Under the pieces are notes generated by a model that worked only from the letters and a program-made list of their open reading frames with translations, was not told where the DNA came from and did no database searches. Source: Pempheris klunzingeri (Eukaryota > Chordata > Actinopteri > Acropomatiformes > Pempheridae). Taken from it: a stretch of DNA of 64,000 bases. The stretch's first letter is position 1, and each line of letters begins with the position of its first letter. Where the stretch lies: NCBI RefSeq assembly GCF_042242105.1, contig NC_092027.1, forward strand, positions 17,157,221-17,221,220, read 5' to 3'. Of the stretch, positions 36,940-49,264 are shown piece after piece. The translations under genes and the position numbers were made by a program.

Positions 36940-39636
36940 GCGACAAAATGAAGTTTTAAGTGTTTACTTTGAATGTTTAATGACAAAATGAACACGAAAG
37001 CGTCTGCCTTTTTTCTTCCTCATGCGCTGGATAATGGTAGAAGAGCATGCTAGCAATTATTGACTTTTATTTGTGTAGTACTAAATTATTTTCTGTAAAA
37101 TAATGTAAAGTAATTGTTATTGCTTTTCATACTATTGTAATATTAGTTTTCTGCTGTGTCACGTTTCACATGTAACATATTGTGCATTAAAGGGACAGTT
37201 TGGGCTTTTGTGAAATGCGCTTTTTCACTGTTTTGTAGTGAATTAGACAAGAAGATTGATACCAGCCGTCTGTGTCTGAGCCACAGCCAGCAGCTAGTTA
37301 GCGTACATTCATATTTAGCATGCAGATATAATAAACTTTATTTATACAGCATTCGCAAAAGTTACAAAGTGCTTTACGTGTTATGAGAGTCATATCAATG
37401 CCATCTCACTTTCTGTTTCCAAAAATGTCTAACTTGTCTTTTAATATTATGTGTCCAGCATGTCTAGTATAAAAAAATAAAGTTTTACTTTAATATTTTG
37501 TAAATAATCTTCTACAGAGGAGTTAATTCTTGTTTAAACTTTCAACATGTTGTTTTTTTAAGATTTTTGGCATATTGTTGAGGGGTGTATTTCACGTTTT
37601 AATGCTTTATGTATATTACAGCACTGCACTCACACTGTCGTAAACTGTCAGGTTATGATCTGTTAATAATTCACTCACCAGTTCAGACTTGAAAGCCAAA
37701 CTAAGTGGTTTGAAGAAATAAATGCTGCTAAGTAATAGTGGTCATGTGGAATGTCTTCACGATATTCTTCAGGCACATCTAAGGATTTTGCCTGGCAACA
37801 CTTGTAACAATGCAAAAATTCGAATTTCTTTTACTGAGCCAACAAAATGTCTGTTTCTGTTCCCTGCCTTTGAATAAATCTCTTTAAAATAAAACACTTT
37901 GATAACAAATTGCTACAGCTGATGGTAATTATGTGATAAACCTGAAGGACGCCCCTTGTAGACCTTTAACAGCTGGCTCTGCAACAAATATCCATGCCAC
38001 AAATATGGCATAAAACCAGCACCATAACAATAAAACAACTGAAATGTTTCCACCTGAACATCATGCATCATGCCTTCGGTGGACACTTAATAATAAGGAG
38101 CATTGTGTTAAAGACTGAACAGCTTGAGCGCCTCTTGACCATTTACACACTCGATTACTTGTGTGTTTCTGATCTTCCGCCAGGTGTTTTTACTATACCA
38201 GCTTACAGTGCTTATAGATGAGATTGAGAGTATAGCAAGAGAAGTGGGATCAGGATTTATATTAACGAAATAATTCAGTGTAACCAAATTAAAATTCCTG
38301 GAGATATGTTGGAGTTAACATCACACTCTCTCCTGAAATGTCCTTTGTTGTAATGTAATGTCCTTTGATAGATCAAGTCGTCTTTGACAATTTATCTTGT
38401 GCTTTAAAGAGTGATGTTAAAGAAATGCTCTTAAAGAAATGGAGGTTTGACTCATAATTGGCCGTTATGAGCCACTGTTATACCACGAATGACGTGATAT
38501 AAATTAACAATCTGATAAGAAGTGATAAAAAGTGCAACAATAACAAAATCTTCTGGATCAAATGTTGATAAATACGGCAGATCATATAAAAGATCAGATC
38601 ATGATTGCAAGAGAGTCGCAAGAAAGTTGCCAAAGGTCTGGTTTGGAAATGTAAATTAGAGGGAAGAAAATCTATTCATATATTCCAAAGAAAGTCTTGA
38701 AAATGAAATAAGGCAAACCAACTGGAATAATACAACTTAAGGTAAAAACTGTGAGCACGCTTATGATGACCTTATGGAGAATAAGCAAGTCATGCCCAGG
38801 GAGCATAATAGAAAACAGATTTTACCTTTGGCTGAATCACATCCTGAAAGACATTTAATGGATAAAAAAATCTATAAAATCATGTTTAACTACTGATACG
38901 ATTAATATATAAGCAGGGTTTAGATGGCACACAGGCCTCCACTTCTCTGTGTCATCCTCACACATCTTCAGCAATATATTTTCATACCTTTCTCACCCTT
39001 AATAATTCAAACATTGACTAAAGTTATGAACCTGCACCCGTTGACCCTGTTTAACCCCTGTATTTAATAGTCCTACAATGAAACTCAGGAAGGCCAAAGC
39101 AACTTGTTGTTTTTAAAGTTTCTGAACTAATTGTATACTAGTTGGTATAAAAGGAGGATTTTTACCATCCTGTTAAATTTTCAACTTGTATTTGTAAGGC
39201 ATTAGTTGAGTGTTGGTGTTAGTGGTAGATACATCTGCGACAGTACATCTCTTCTCTGTGTGTGAGATTAATGTTCTATAAAATAAAGGTAATAAACTAA
39301 ACTAATAACCTAAGCAGTGCGTATGGTCTGTTCCTACCTCTGTGTGACACGGTGTAATCCACCTATTAATTAATTCCTTTTTTTTTATTGCTTTTTAAGA
39401 TATAAATCATTTGCACACTATATGTAAAATGTACTGTCAGTGTTTAATTATTCAAATGAACTTGTGACTAAATGTGCACAAAAGGACGAAAGTACACAGT
39501 GCGCTCTTGCTAATCTGTGGACTGGAACAGATACAGTAAAAGATCATAAACCAGTTTCAGCAGTGCTCCCATGACATTCTCACAGACTGACCGGAATGCC
39601 TAACCACAGACATACTTCTCTGGCTCAGTGGTTGCT
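36940..39636. other. Spacer between copies 1 and 2
   Basis: It holds the copy 1 3' UTR and its candidate poly(A) signals. A short stretch near 37325-37375 (TTTATACAGCATTCG...TACAAAGTGCTTTA) resembles the end of a fish retroposon. AT-rich sequence follows, then the copy 2 promoter region. No extra SLC6 exon was found here. Confidence 0.5.
39509..39560 (+). promoter_or_regulatory. Conserved upstream block of copy 2
   Basis: GCTAATCTGTGGACTGGAAC followed by AGATACAGTAAAAGATCATAAAC lies about 100-125 bp before the copy 2 ATG. It is conserved with copies 3 and 4 at the same distance. The TATAAA present about 30 bp further upstream in those copies reads GCACAAAAGG here, so copy 2 seems to lack a canonical TATA box. 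Confidence 0.55.
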
Positions 39637-42600
39637 ATGAGGCTGGTACTCCCTAACCCAGGACTGGATCTCCGGATCCCTAATCATGAGGACCTGGAAA
39701 GGATGCAGAAGGAGGACGAGGAGGATGGGAATAGGCCCAAGTGGGACAACAAAGCCCAGTACATCCTAACCTGTGTGGGCTTCTGTATCGGGCTTGGTAA
39801 CGTGTGGCGATTCCCTTACTTGTGTCAAAGTCATGGAGGAGGTAGGTAAGCTTAGACACAGAGGGTAAATGGATATCTGTGGTGTATTATGATGTTAAAG
39901 CAAATTAAACAGTGGCGGAGGTACTCAGGAGTGGATTTACTGCAATCTTGTGTGAATTTATGGCATTTTATGGTCTTTAATTATCTTCTCTGAAGGACAT
40001 TTTGCAGCGCAGAATTAGTATGGATCTCTGAGGGGCGGCACAAAGCCAAAGCTATTGCCAAATACCTGAAGTGTGAACTTAACCATTTTACTTGAAATAA
40101 AATCACTAGTCCTTTTTACCTAAGGCTAAAATCAAGAAAAATACATGACTCATTCATGGCAAAATGAGAGTGGTTTAAAATCACCATCGAGATACATCAA
40201 TGATTCTCAAGAGTATGCGCTCCTCTGAAGTAATGTCTAACCTCTGGCATGACAGACGTATGAGCTACAGACAGGGAGTCAGCTTTGTATCAGCTAAGAA
40301 AACTAATAGTATTAATAGTATTAATAGTATTTATAGTACAGACAGATTTCCGAGATCTGCATGTTTCCAATAGTACAATCTGTCTGTGACTTGTTAACTA
40401 GAGTGTTCAGTTCACACTGTCCACGTCATCAGCCACAGTAATGGAACAATACAGACGTAAACAAAACAGCACCAATGTTAGATTTTAGTCTGCGGCAAGT
40501 GATCTGAAATTGCATTTTCATGTGTTATGTATGAAGAGAAACCTCAATGTCAGCTGCGATTGGCCTCAGTTCCCCCGTGATCCTTGAGGATAAGCGTTAT
40601 AGACATTGGATGGATGGATATTATTATCTGTGAATAGGTCATAAACCTTGCCTATCACAGCATTGCACAGCAAATCTGTAATCTTTACAGGAAATGCGTA
40701 CTGTAGTCAATATCTAACCGTTATTAATTGCTGTTATCAGCAATTTATTTTCTTCATAAACATTTTATATACTTGCTATATTTCCACCCCACAAACATCC
40801 TCACACACCATATGGTGTTATCATCATCTGTATGACCCGTTTTGTCCAAAATATACTAGCATAGTGATAAGTCCCATCAATCAAAGTAATGCCTCCTCAA
40901 GGCAACTACAACTTAATCTGCATAGAGCAAGTAATTATATGATGATGTTTAGCAGGTACAATGTTCACCATGTTAAATGTAGTTTAGCAACTTTTACAAT
41001 CAGCTTCTGAATGTCATTAGTTTTGTTGGTATTTGGCCATTAACTAAAGTACCGCACAAAATAACATTTCAACCTGATGAAGGTAAAAAGTCCTGCTGAA
41101 AAGTCAGGAGGATCTCCACAGTTAGCAGGATCCACCCTCTTGGCACTGCTTATGTCCGTACAAAATTTCATGGCGATCAATTGAATTGTTGTAGGTATAA
41201 ATTTTTGTCTGGACTAAAGTCTCAAATGGCAGACCAGCAATACTGGCCCTAGAGCCTCTGGCATTAGTAAAAAGTACTGGGATTACCACGACCCTAATAA
41301 AAAGAGGAAACCCAAGTTGCTTTAAAGAGAAAGTGCAACATAGCGAACCACTTGCCCATGGTAACTGGCAATAATATTAACAACATTTAAGTCCACAGCA
41401 CCTTTTTATGTCATGGCACTTCTTATACAGGATTCAGATATTTATGTCAATCTCTCAGCAGCTTATCACATACATTTTTCAGGTGCATTTTTGATTCCCT
41501 ACCTGATCCTGCTGGTACTAGAAGGAATGCCTCTCCTGCTGCTGGAGTTTGCCATCGGCCAGCGTCTCAGGATGGGCAGCGTGGGAGTGTGGAGGGCCAT
41601 CAACCCTTATCTCACTGGCATTGGTGAGTAAAATGAGTAACAAAAAAAAAAACAGATCCACTGGCATCACAACAACACATACATAATGAGTGATTATCTG
41701 GCTTCCTATATGATTCTGTCCTCCTCAGGTATAGCCTCTATGCTGGTGTCCTTTTTGGTTGGACTGTACTACAACACCATAATAGCCTGGATCATGTGGT
41801 ATCTCTTCAACTCCTTTCAAAATCCACTGCCTTGGGCCCAATGTCCCCTCGATGACAATGGGACAGGTAAGGAGAACACACACATTTTCAGCCCACAACA
41901 CACCAAAGCAACCCAACAGCATCATTATTTATGCATATTCATTGCCCCTCCAGGATTTGTACCTGAGTGTCAACGGAGCTCCACTGTAGATTACTTCTTT
42001 TACAGAGTGACCCTGAATAGTTCGGCCTCCATAGCCGACTCTGGAGGAATCCACTGGCCCATAGTAGTCTGCCTGCTAGCTGCCTGGACAGTTATCGCTA
42101 TCTGCTGCATAAGGGGCATCAACACGACAGGAAAGGTTTGTTGAACCTTCAGTCAACTGAGTGTTTGCTACACATCGTTTCTGTTGCCATGTCTGTCAAG
42201 CTCTTGTCTGGCCAGGGTTCGAGTTATGTAGGAGCCGATGAGCAGACCACTCAGGCTCCTATCAAAGCAGCACAATCATACATCTGTGTGCCTGTCTGTC
42301 TCTATGTGTCTGCCCTGTGTTGACTGGCAACCCCGCCTCTCGCCCAAAGTCAGCTGGGATTGGCTGCAACCCTGACGGATAAGTGGTATAGACAATGGAT
42401 GGATGGATGTATACCTGACTATATACAGTATTTACGCTATACTTAGATATATATCTGACAATGATGATGATATGTACGTATTAAAAACTGATCTGTAGTG
42501 ACTCCCTGAGGGTAGTACTTAAACCAGGTTGTGTCCTGGGTGTGATGGGTCTGCAGTGATGTTTCCTGCACGTTCCCTGAATCTGTACAAGTATAAGTCC

Positions 42601-45600
42601 TGGATAGAGAGCAGATTGGCTCCAATTATTTTCTCTGCAGTCTCGACAATCTGTCGTTTGGCGGCCGATCCAAACCAGACAGTGATAAGAATGCGAAGAC
42701 TAGCTTGAATGATTGCAGAGTAGAGCCAGAGCGTCTGAGGCAGGTGAAATTCTTGAGCTGGACGTCCTCATCGGGGACTTTTTTCAACGATTGAATGAAT
42801 GTTTGATGTCTATTTTAAGCCCGGGGAGACTTTGGATCCCAGAAACCTGAAGGTGTTCAAGCCAGACACAGAAGAGATGGGGGGCAGTGTTAGCAGGGCT
42901 CCTCCTGAGGTCCGCTGTCATCTCTACAGTTTTGAGCTCCAGGTTGTTATGACTGCACCAGAGGGCCGGCTGTTTATTGGGTGTAGAGGGAGAAGAGCAG
43001 TGGAGAGAGCACATATCCTCAGGAGGCACAACAGCTGATGTGATGCCCTTCAGGTGGACCAACACCAGTCTCTCACCAGAGGATTTTATGACCACAGATG
43101 TGAGGGCGACGGGCCTGTAGTTATTTAACTCTGAGATAGAGGGTTTCAGGATGGTTGTTGAATGTTTGAAGCCAAGGTGGGATTCACACAGCTCCAGTGA
43201 TCTGTTGAAGACCTGTGTGATGATGGGAGCCAGCTGGTCTGCACAGGCTTTCAGACAGGAGGTTGACACGCCTCCTTTCTGATCTTGTGCCTCTGAAAGG
43301 TGCTGATGTCATGCAGGCCTCTCAACACTGATGCAGGGCCATTGGCTACTCTGATCTCCTTTGATAGCATTAGAATTTAGAATTCATGCTATCATGGAAA
43401 TTTCTGAAAAATAAAGTTTGCTGCAAGGAGTTCTTTGTGCGCCTTTATTTCTTGCAAGAAGGAACAACTGTAACAGAGTGGTCATGCAGTCTGACAGTCT
43501 GATGCATTACAATGCTGAAGACATGGAGTAATGAATGCATTGCTCTGTAGTGCTAATGAGCCCCAGTGTCAGTATGATATGGAAAAGTCATACTTTTTAT
43601 GTAACAGGAGGTTCAGTTTTTAGGGTGAGGACTAACCAGCAGTGTCTGATGAACATAAGCGCCATCTTGGGTGAAGTATCCGGAGGGTAAACTTATCCAA
43701 ATCAAACAAAGCAGGATAGAGTCTCTGATGTTACCCTACACTGGTATTGTAGCATCCAGGATCATTTCCCTTTTGTTACATGTACTCTAAGAAAATACTG
43801 TAGTATGAAATGGCCCACTCTTGCCACACACCAGTGTTTATGGCTTATAGCAGGTAAACACACTGTCAAATCTATTCCTCACAGTGAGCTTGTATTTTCA
43901 CAGAGGGTAAAAAGAAGAACCCACAATCCAAACTCTTGAGGTACAGAGTATCGCTCTTTCTGCAGCCCCATGCACTCCACTTTTAACATTTGAAGAAGTC
44001 CAAAGCTTGACAGATGGGCCTCTGTGCCTCGTTACAGCTGCCACGATATGATTATACAATTGATGTTTGGGGGAGGGATTTAGCAAATAGTTGATTATGA
44101 TACATTTATAAAAAAAAAAAAAAATTCAAAAATTAATGTCCACTATCAATTCCATTTTTTCTTGTCATGACCTCAGGCAGTGTACGTCACAGCTATTCTG
44201 CCTTACATAGTACTGGCCATCTTCCTGATCCGAGGACTGACTCTTAAAGGCGCCCTGAGCGGAATAAAGTTCCTCTTCACGCCACAAGTATGTTTCAAAT
44301 CTCGACACAAAACAGTTGTTTCTCATAGCTCAAAGATCACAACGTATGCCTCTCTTTTGCAGGTAGCAGAGTTGATTAAACCAACAACTTGGCTGGATGC
44401 AGGTGCCCAGGTCTTTTACTCCTTTGGTTTGGCGTGGGGAGGCCTCATCTCCTTCTCAAGCTACAACCCTGTTCAGTAAGTGTTGGTGGTGCTTCTTAAT
44501 TTGTAAAAAAAAAAAAAAAAAAAAAAAGGACAGTAGCCATTTTCAGACTGAAAGCCAAAATGTGTATTTGTTTTCCCAAGCAACAACTGCATGCAAGATG
44601 CTGTGATCCTGTCAGTGGTAACTGGCTTGACCTCAGTCTATGCTGCCACAGTCACCTACTCCATCATTGGCTTCAGGGCCACAGAGAAATACGACAACTG
44701 CATGATCAAGTAAGTACAGTTAATTTCAAGTTAAGTGGACGTTTTGTTCATTTTTCAATTATGACAAATTGGCAATTAAAAGAAATGCTGATTTTCTATC
44801 TAACTCAAACTCCTCAATTTTTATGGCCTCAGTGCATATGTCTCAGAGGTTTTTCAAATCTATCTACATAAACACATCCCCCCCTGGGGATTATTAAAGT
44901 AATTCTGATTCTGATTCTGATAACTTATTGGGTTACTGGCTGCTGTTATCATTCACATTAGGAGGGTATTTACTACAGAAAGTCTTTTAGCCAGGCTTGC
45001 AGAATGGCTCTAGGGATGGTAGTGCTGGTTGAGCAGCCACTTTGGCACAGACTGAGATATGTCAGTAACTATGGATTTTTATAAAATTTGGTACAAGTAT
45101 TCACTGATTCCAGATGACTATGATCCTTGTGATCCCTGACTTTTCCTCTAGGCTGTGAAATGTCTCAACAACTATTAGATGGATTTCTGTGGCATTTGCT
45201 ACAGTCTTTCCTACTCTCCACAGGATAATTATATGATCTCGGTGTGACATGTGTACAGTATAATTTTGTTTATGACCTGCAAAACAAATGACACTTCCAT
45301 CGGCTGCAGCTGACTCTGTGTTCATTGCTAATTAGCAAATGTTTGCTAGCATGTTGAATCTGGTAAATGTTTCCAGCTAAACATCTGCATGCCAACATTG
45401 TCATTGTGAGGATGCTGATGTTAGCATTTAGTTCTAAGCGCTGCTATGCATAAGTGCAGCCTCACAGAAACATGTAAATTTGAGTCATCCAGAGTTTTTA
45501 ATCTGAGGCACATTTTCTCCTCAGTAACATCATGGCATTATCAAATGCATTTGACCTTCCTGAAGACAGCATCACTGTGGACAACTATGAGGCAGCCTAT

Positions 45601-46950
45601 AATCATTACAACAGCTCCCATCCAGATACTGTTCTTGGACTGGACATCAAACTGTGTAGCATGCACACACTGCTCAGTGAGGTGACTCTTGATGAATTTC
45701 TCACATTCCACGTTGTAATTGGTTTGTGCTCCTACCTGGATTGTGACTAATGTGTGTGTTTGTCCAGGGAGTAGAGGGAACAGGTCTGGCCTTCATTGTG
45801 TTCACAGAAGCTATCACCAAGATGCCTGGTTCTCCAGCCTGGTCTGTCCTCTTTTTCATCATGCTTCTCTGCTTGGGACTCTCAACCCTGTTTGGCAACA
45901 TTGAGGGAGTGGTGGTCCCACTGAAAGACCTCCGTGTATTTCCTAAAAAATGGCCCCATGAAGCACTGACAGGTAACTTGACAACTAATTCCTCAGTTTT
46001 TCATCTGCCAAGGAAGTTTGTAATTTTAACACAAGTTGCTTATTTTTGTTCATGTGTGTTTCAGGAATAACATGTTTTGTTGCCTTCATCATCACGCTCC
46101 TGTTTGCGCAGCATTCAGGGATTTATTGGGTAACTCTCTTTGACAACTTTGCTGGATCTGTTCCCCTTTTGACCACTGGGTTGTTTGAGATGATAGCCGT
46201 TGTTTACATCTACGGCATAGACAGGTTAGTGCTTATTCAGTCCATTTTAGCAACAACTTGTCCGTCTGCGCTCTACATTTTGATATTTGCTGCAGAATGA
46301 TAATACAGTATCAGCAGCATCATGATGTGCGCCAGTCCAGTGTAGGAAGACTTCATACATATTCCAAAACTAATTCACATCCTCTTGTGCGCAGGTTCAA
46401 TGAGGACTTGAAGTTCATGATCGGACGTAAGCCCTCCTTATTTTGGCAGCTTTCATGGAGGTTCATCAGTCCTCTCATTGTTCTGGTTATCTTAGTTTTC
46501 TACCTGGTGACACAAGCGCAAGAAGAGCTCACCTATTTGGTGTGGGATCCCAACTCAGTAAGCACACAAGCTCTATAATCAGCTAATATATCATCCTAGA
46601 CATCCTGACTTTATGTTACCTTTTCTCTGTTGTTTGCCCATTGGGAAAAATACACAAATTACATAGCATACGAAATATTTTTAGGTAGATGTTGTTCCTC
46701 TGTTGTGCAGCATATAGTTAGTAACTCATTATAGTAGTTATCATCTTAAGGTTTGGACAGTTGTTGCATATCAAATGCACTAATCTTACAGTTTTGCCAC
46801 TTACAGGAGAAGTTCCCTTCTCTGGCATCAGTAACGTACCCTTCATGGATCAACGGGATCATCTTTCTTTTGGCCGGAGTTCCCAGTCTGGCGGTGCCTC
46901 TTTATGCATTATGTAGGCTGGTCTTTGTTTGCTGCAAAAAAAAAAAGTGA
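39637..46950 (+). CDS. slc6a19: SLC6A19-type neutral amino acid transporter, array copy 2
   Basis: Twelve exons: 39637-39841, 41483-41623, 41729-41866, 41954-42135, 44177-44287, 44363-44475, 44581-44709, 45525-45681, 45768-45972, 46065-46224, 46395-46557, 46807-46950. The frame is open for 615 residues with the same intron phases as copy 1. It starts [20 protein letters not shown] and is two residues longer than the others before [11 protein letters not shown]1 has [18 protein letters not shown]. Na1-equivalent residues are N55, S279 and T311 (Asn in copy 1). The Na2 pair is S431-T432. Sequons in EL2 are N-G-T and N-S-S. The protein ends CCKKKK, encoded by an 11-A run, which shortens the tail relative to copy 1. 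Intron 1 (1.6 kb) and intron 4 (2.0 kb) carry retroposon debris. AATAAA at 47118 is a good poly(A) signal. A function as a B0AT-type transporter is inferred from family membership. Substrate range is unknown. Confidence 0.94.
40303..40338. repeat. TTAATAGTA tandem repeat
   Basis: About four tandem units of nine bases (AATAGTATT) in copy 2 intron 1. Confidence 0.8.
40550..40622 (+). mobile_element. Retroposon 3' tail in copy 2 intron 1
   Basis: GATTGGCCTCAGT...GAGGATAAGCGTTATAGACA ends in TTGGATGGATGGAT. This is the recognisable tail of a widespread fish non-LTR retroposon. A second, similar tail lies in intron 4 of the same gene at 42345. Confidence 0.6.
40935..41275 (+). repeat. dispersed teleost repeat, family A copy 3
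   Basis: It shares the TTTACCATG-like, TAGTTTAGCA, CAAAATTTCATGGCGATCAA and CTGGACTAAAGT blocks, in order, with the copies at 14980 and 21690. It lies in copy 2 intron 1. Confidence 0.55.
42345..42408 (+). mobile_element. Retroposon 3' tail in copy 2 intron 4
   Basis: AGCTGGGATTGGCTGCAACC, then GATAAGTGGTATAGACA and ATGGATGGATGG. This is the same tail type as at 40550, in the same orientation. Confidence 0.65.
42490..43310 (-). mobile_element. Antisense fragment of a non-LTR (LINE) retrotransposon in copy 2 intron 4
   Basis: Read on the minus strand, the segment gives pieces of a LINE reverse transcriptase: [20 protein letters not shown], then [13 protein letters not shown] and [10 protein letters not shown]. 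Nearer the 3' end come [10 protein letters not shown] and the segment around ITADPSHPG. Central RT parts, including the YADD region, are missing and the frame is broken. It is a dead, internally deleted copy of the L2/jockey-like type and is antisense to the host gene. Confidence 0.8.
44503..44527. repeat. 25-base A homopolymer
   Basis: An uninterrupted A run in copy 2 intron 6, between exons only 105 bp apart. Length is likely unreliable. Confidence 0.85.
44870..44923 (+). mobile_element. L2-type LINE 3' end in copy 2 intron 7
   Basis: CCCCCCCTGGGGATTATTAAAGTA followed by three ATTCTG units is the typical 3' terminus of teleost L2-type LINEs or SINEs sharing their tail. No coding part is attached. 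Confidence 0.6.
45030..45440 (-). repeat. dispersed teleost repeat, family A copy 4 (inverted)
   Basis: CCACTTTGGCACAGACTGAG and TCTCAACAACTATTAGATGG are reverse-complement forms of the blocks seen in the other family A copies. It occupies most of copy 2 intron 7. Confidence 0.5.
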
Positions 46951-49264
46951 TCCAGTGAAAAAAAGAGCCACATTTCCCAAAAATGTTTTCTATTCAAATT
47001 ACAATACTTTGGGTTCTTCTTGGGTGCTGCAAAAATGCTAATATGGCTGTAATGGACCACAAAAGCATACTGTTTCCCAGCCATCCAGATTTTATATCCG
47101 TTTATTCTTGACATTGAAATAAATTTTGTCTGTGTGAAATGTAACTTGGACTATATAACTTTACTACACATAACTAATGAAATTTATAGCAAATATCTAC
47201 CACTGTCACTGCCAATGTATATCAAAAGATAAATAATATGCAAATATTAACTTTTCTTGATTGAAAATGAGCAAAATGTGAGCATTGTCTGCATCTGGGT
47301 TCTGAAAGCTTGAATTATGTACAACTTGGAAAACTTGCATAAAGAATGAGAAATTACACCAGCATTTAGATTTGTAGTCTAATAACAGATATAGTAGCCT
47401 TCTTTGTGGTATGTTCAAGAGCAACTTTTTAACCACTGACACAATGACACAAGGTATTTCATCCGTTGGCCTTTAACAGAAGCAGCTCCTTGACATCAGT
47501 TTGGTGCATCTGGGATGTAATCATACAGTATACTAAATGTTTGAACAAAATGAAGATGTTAAGCAGCAATTTGGCCAAGAGAGGGAGACCTCACACTGAC
47601 AGGTCAGAGTAGTAGAAACTGAAAGTACTGAAATGGACAGCAGAGTATGACATCATTGTTTACGGTGCTTTCACTGTTAGAATATTAACTGAGCTACTAC
47701 TGGAATATTAAATCCCTTATTCAAGTACTCATCCAACAACGATATACAGTGGTCTATTGTAGTTCATTCAATAAAATTGATAATATAAACAAACTGACAA
47801 GGATTGATCAGCAAGTCCATGTATTGATGTCTTATATTATGACCGAACCCTTCTGATTTAAAGGTGTGGCTTGTATGGGGAATCAATAAAACACTTAATG
47901 GTATTGTACAATGGAATAACAGGTAGGTACAAGGGGCGACAGCAAGAGGTTAGGGAATAACACCTTTATGTTGAAGAGGGAGAGAAATAAACTATTATGT
48001 ATGTATTTTAGAAAATGACTGAGTACTTATTTTAATAACTATAAGGTACAGGTATATTGTTAGTGGGAACTGTGATAAAACAGTATGACAAAGTTTGCTT
48101 TGGGTAACTACATTTTAAGATGATTTTAAATATGGAGAACCTGATTATAATTGTCATGTGCATTATCATTTTTGCTGGGGATCAAGTTATATGTATGCTT
48201 ATAAAATGGTGGGATAATAGAAGGTAACAGTAATGAAGTGACCTGATTCATATCCAAGATCTTGCTTTAAGGGGGAAGTACTAACTACCATGCCACTGTT
48301 TACAGTGTATATGTTTAATGTTTGATAAAACTGTACAACGATCTTCCACAGCTTTTTCTAAAATGATGGAAAGATACAAGGTAACAATAGGAAGTGGAAA
48401 TAAGAGCATAAAGCATTAAGGTTTAACAATGAATCATTTCAACAAAGAAAAAGAAAAATATATAAGGTAATATAATAAAACTAGCAATAAAAGCAAAAAA
48501 TAAGAAATTATAGCACAAAGTGATAGATACAGCAATCACACACTGGATAAAGCTAGACTAAAAAAGTTGTGTTTTAAGTTTTCTTTTAAAGATGCCCATG
48601 TTCTCTGCCATCCTCAGGTCCTGCGGCCATTCCACAGCTTGAGGCCATGGTGCCTAATGGGGTCTTAGACTGCACCCCTAGAGTAAACCAGAGACAGCTA
48701 CCGGACGACCAAAGAGGTCGAGCGGGTACATATCTAAAATCGATGTGAGATATGTAGTAGCGACTGGGAACAAGACCATTTAGAGATTTGTAGATCAATA
48801 AACGAATCTTAAAGTCTCTTCTGGCAGCCAAACAGGTAGTGCAGAGATTATAAAACAGGTCTAATGAGTTGGAGTTGATCTACGGCTTTTTGGTAAACCA
48901 CAAAGAACAGCATTAAAATATTCCAGCCTAGTAGTAATGAAAGCATGCACAAGTGTCTCACTATCAGGTGAGAGACAAACTAACACACTTTCACAACGTT
49001 TTTTAAGTGGTCGAAGGCAGATTTGGTCACACTCTTGATGTGGGCATTGAAAGTTAAATTAGATTTCGGGATGACATCCATGTTTTTAACCTGGTGCCTT
49101 GGACTGAATGCCGGTGACTTCAATTTGGAGGTTAGCTTTTCTATCTGTGCCTTTTCTCTGACAACTAGTACTTCCGTTTTGTTCTGGTGAGGCTCAAGAA
49201 AGTTTATAGTAATTTTACAATAAGTATGTTTAATGTTTGATTATATTGACTAACCTAATAGTGG
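46951..49264. other. Spacer between copies 2 and 3
   Basis: The first 850 bp is the copy 2 3' flank and is homologous to the flank of copy 3 (for example AAGAGAGGGAGACCTCACAC at 47577 and at about 54858). AT-rich sequence follows, then the dispersed repeat at 48580-49210, then the copy 3 promoter. No further SLC6 exon was seen. Confidence 0.6.
48580..49210 (-). repeat. Dispersed teleost repeat (unassigned family)
   Basis: It resembles a common interspersed fish sequence. Blocks such as ATTTAGAGATTTGTAGATCA, TTAAAGTCTCTTCTGGCAGC and ATTCCAGCCTAGTAGTAATG are typical. One minus-strand frame (48586-48831) begins AARRDFKIRLLIYKSLNGLV, which is LINE-like but does not continue convincingly. I cannot decide the family. 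Confidence 0.45.

Noticed and set aside
39628-39636. Earlier start of copy 2 (three extra codons)
   Set aside because: The upstream codon is GTG. The ATG at 39637 aligns with MRLVLPNPG in copies 3 and 4.
42799-43038. 79-codon plus-strand frame in copy 2 intron 4
   Set aside because: It is the complement of the antisense LINE fragment.
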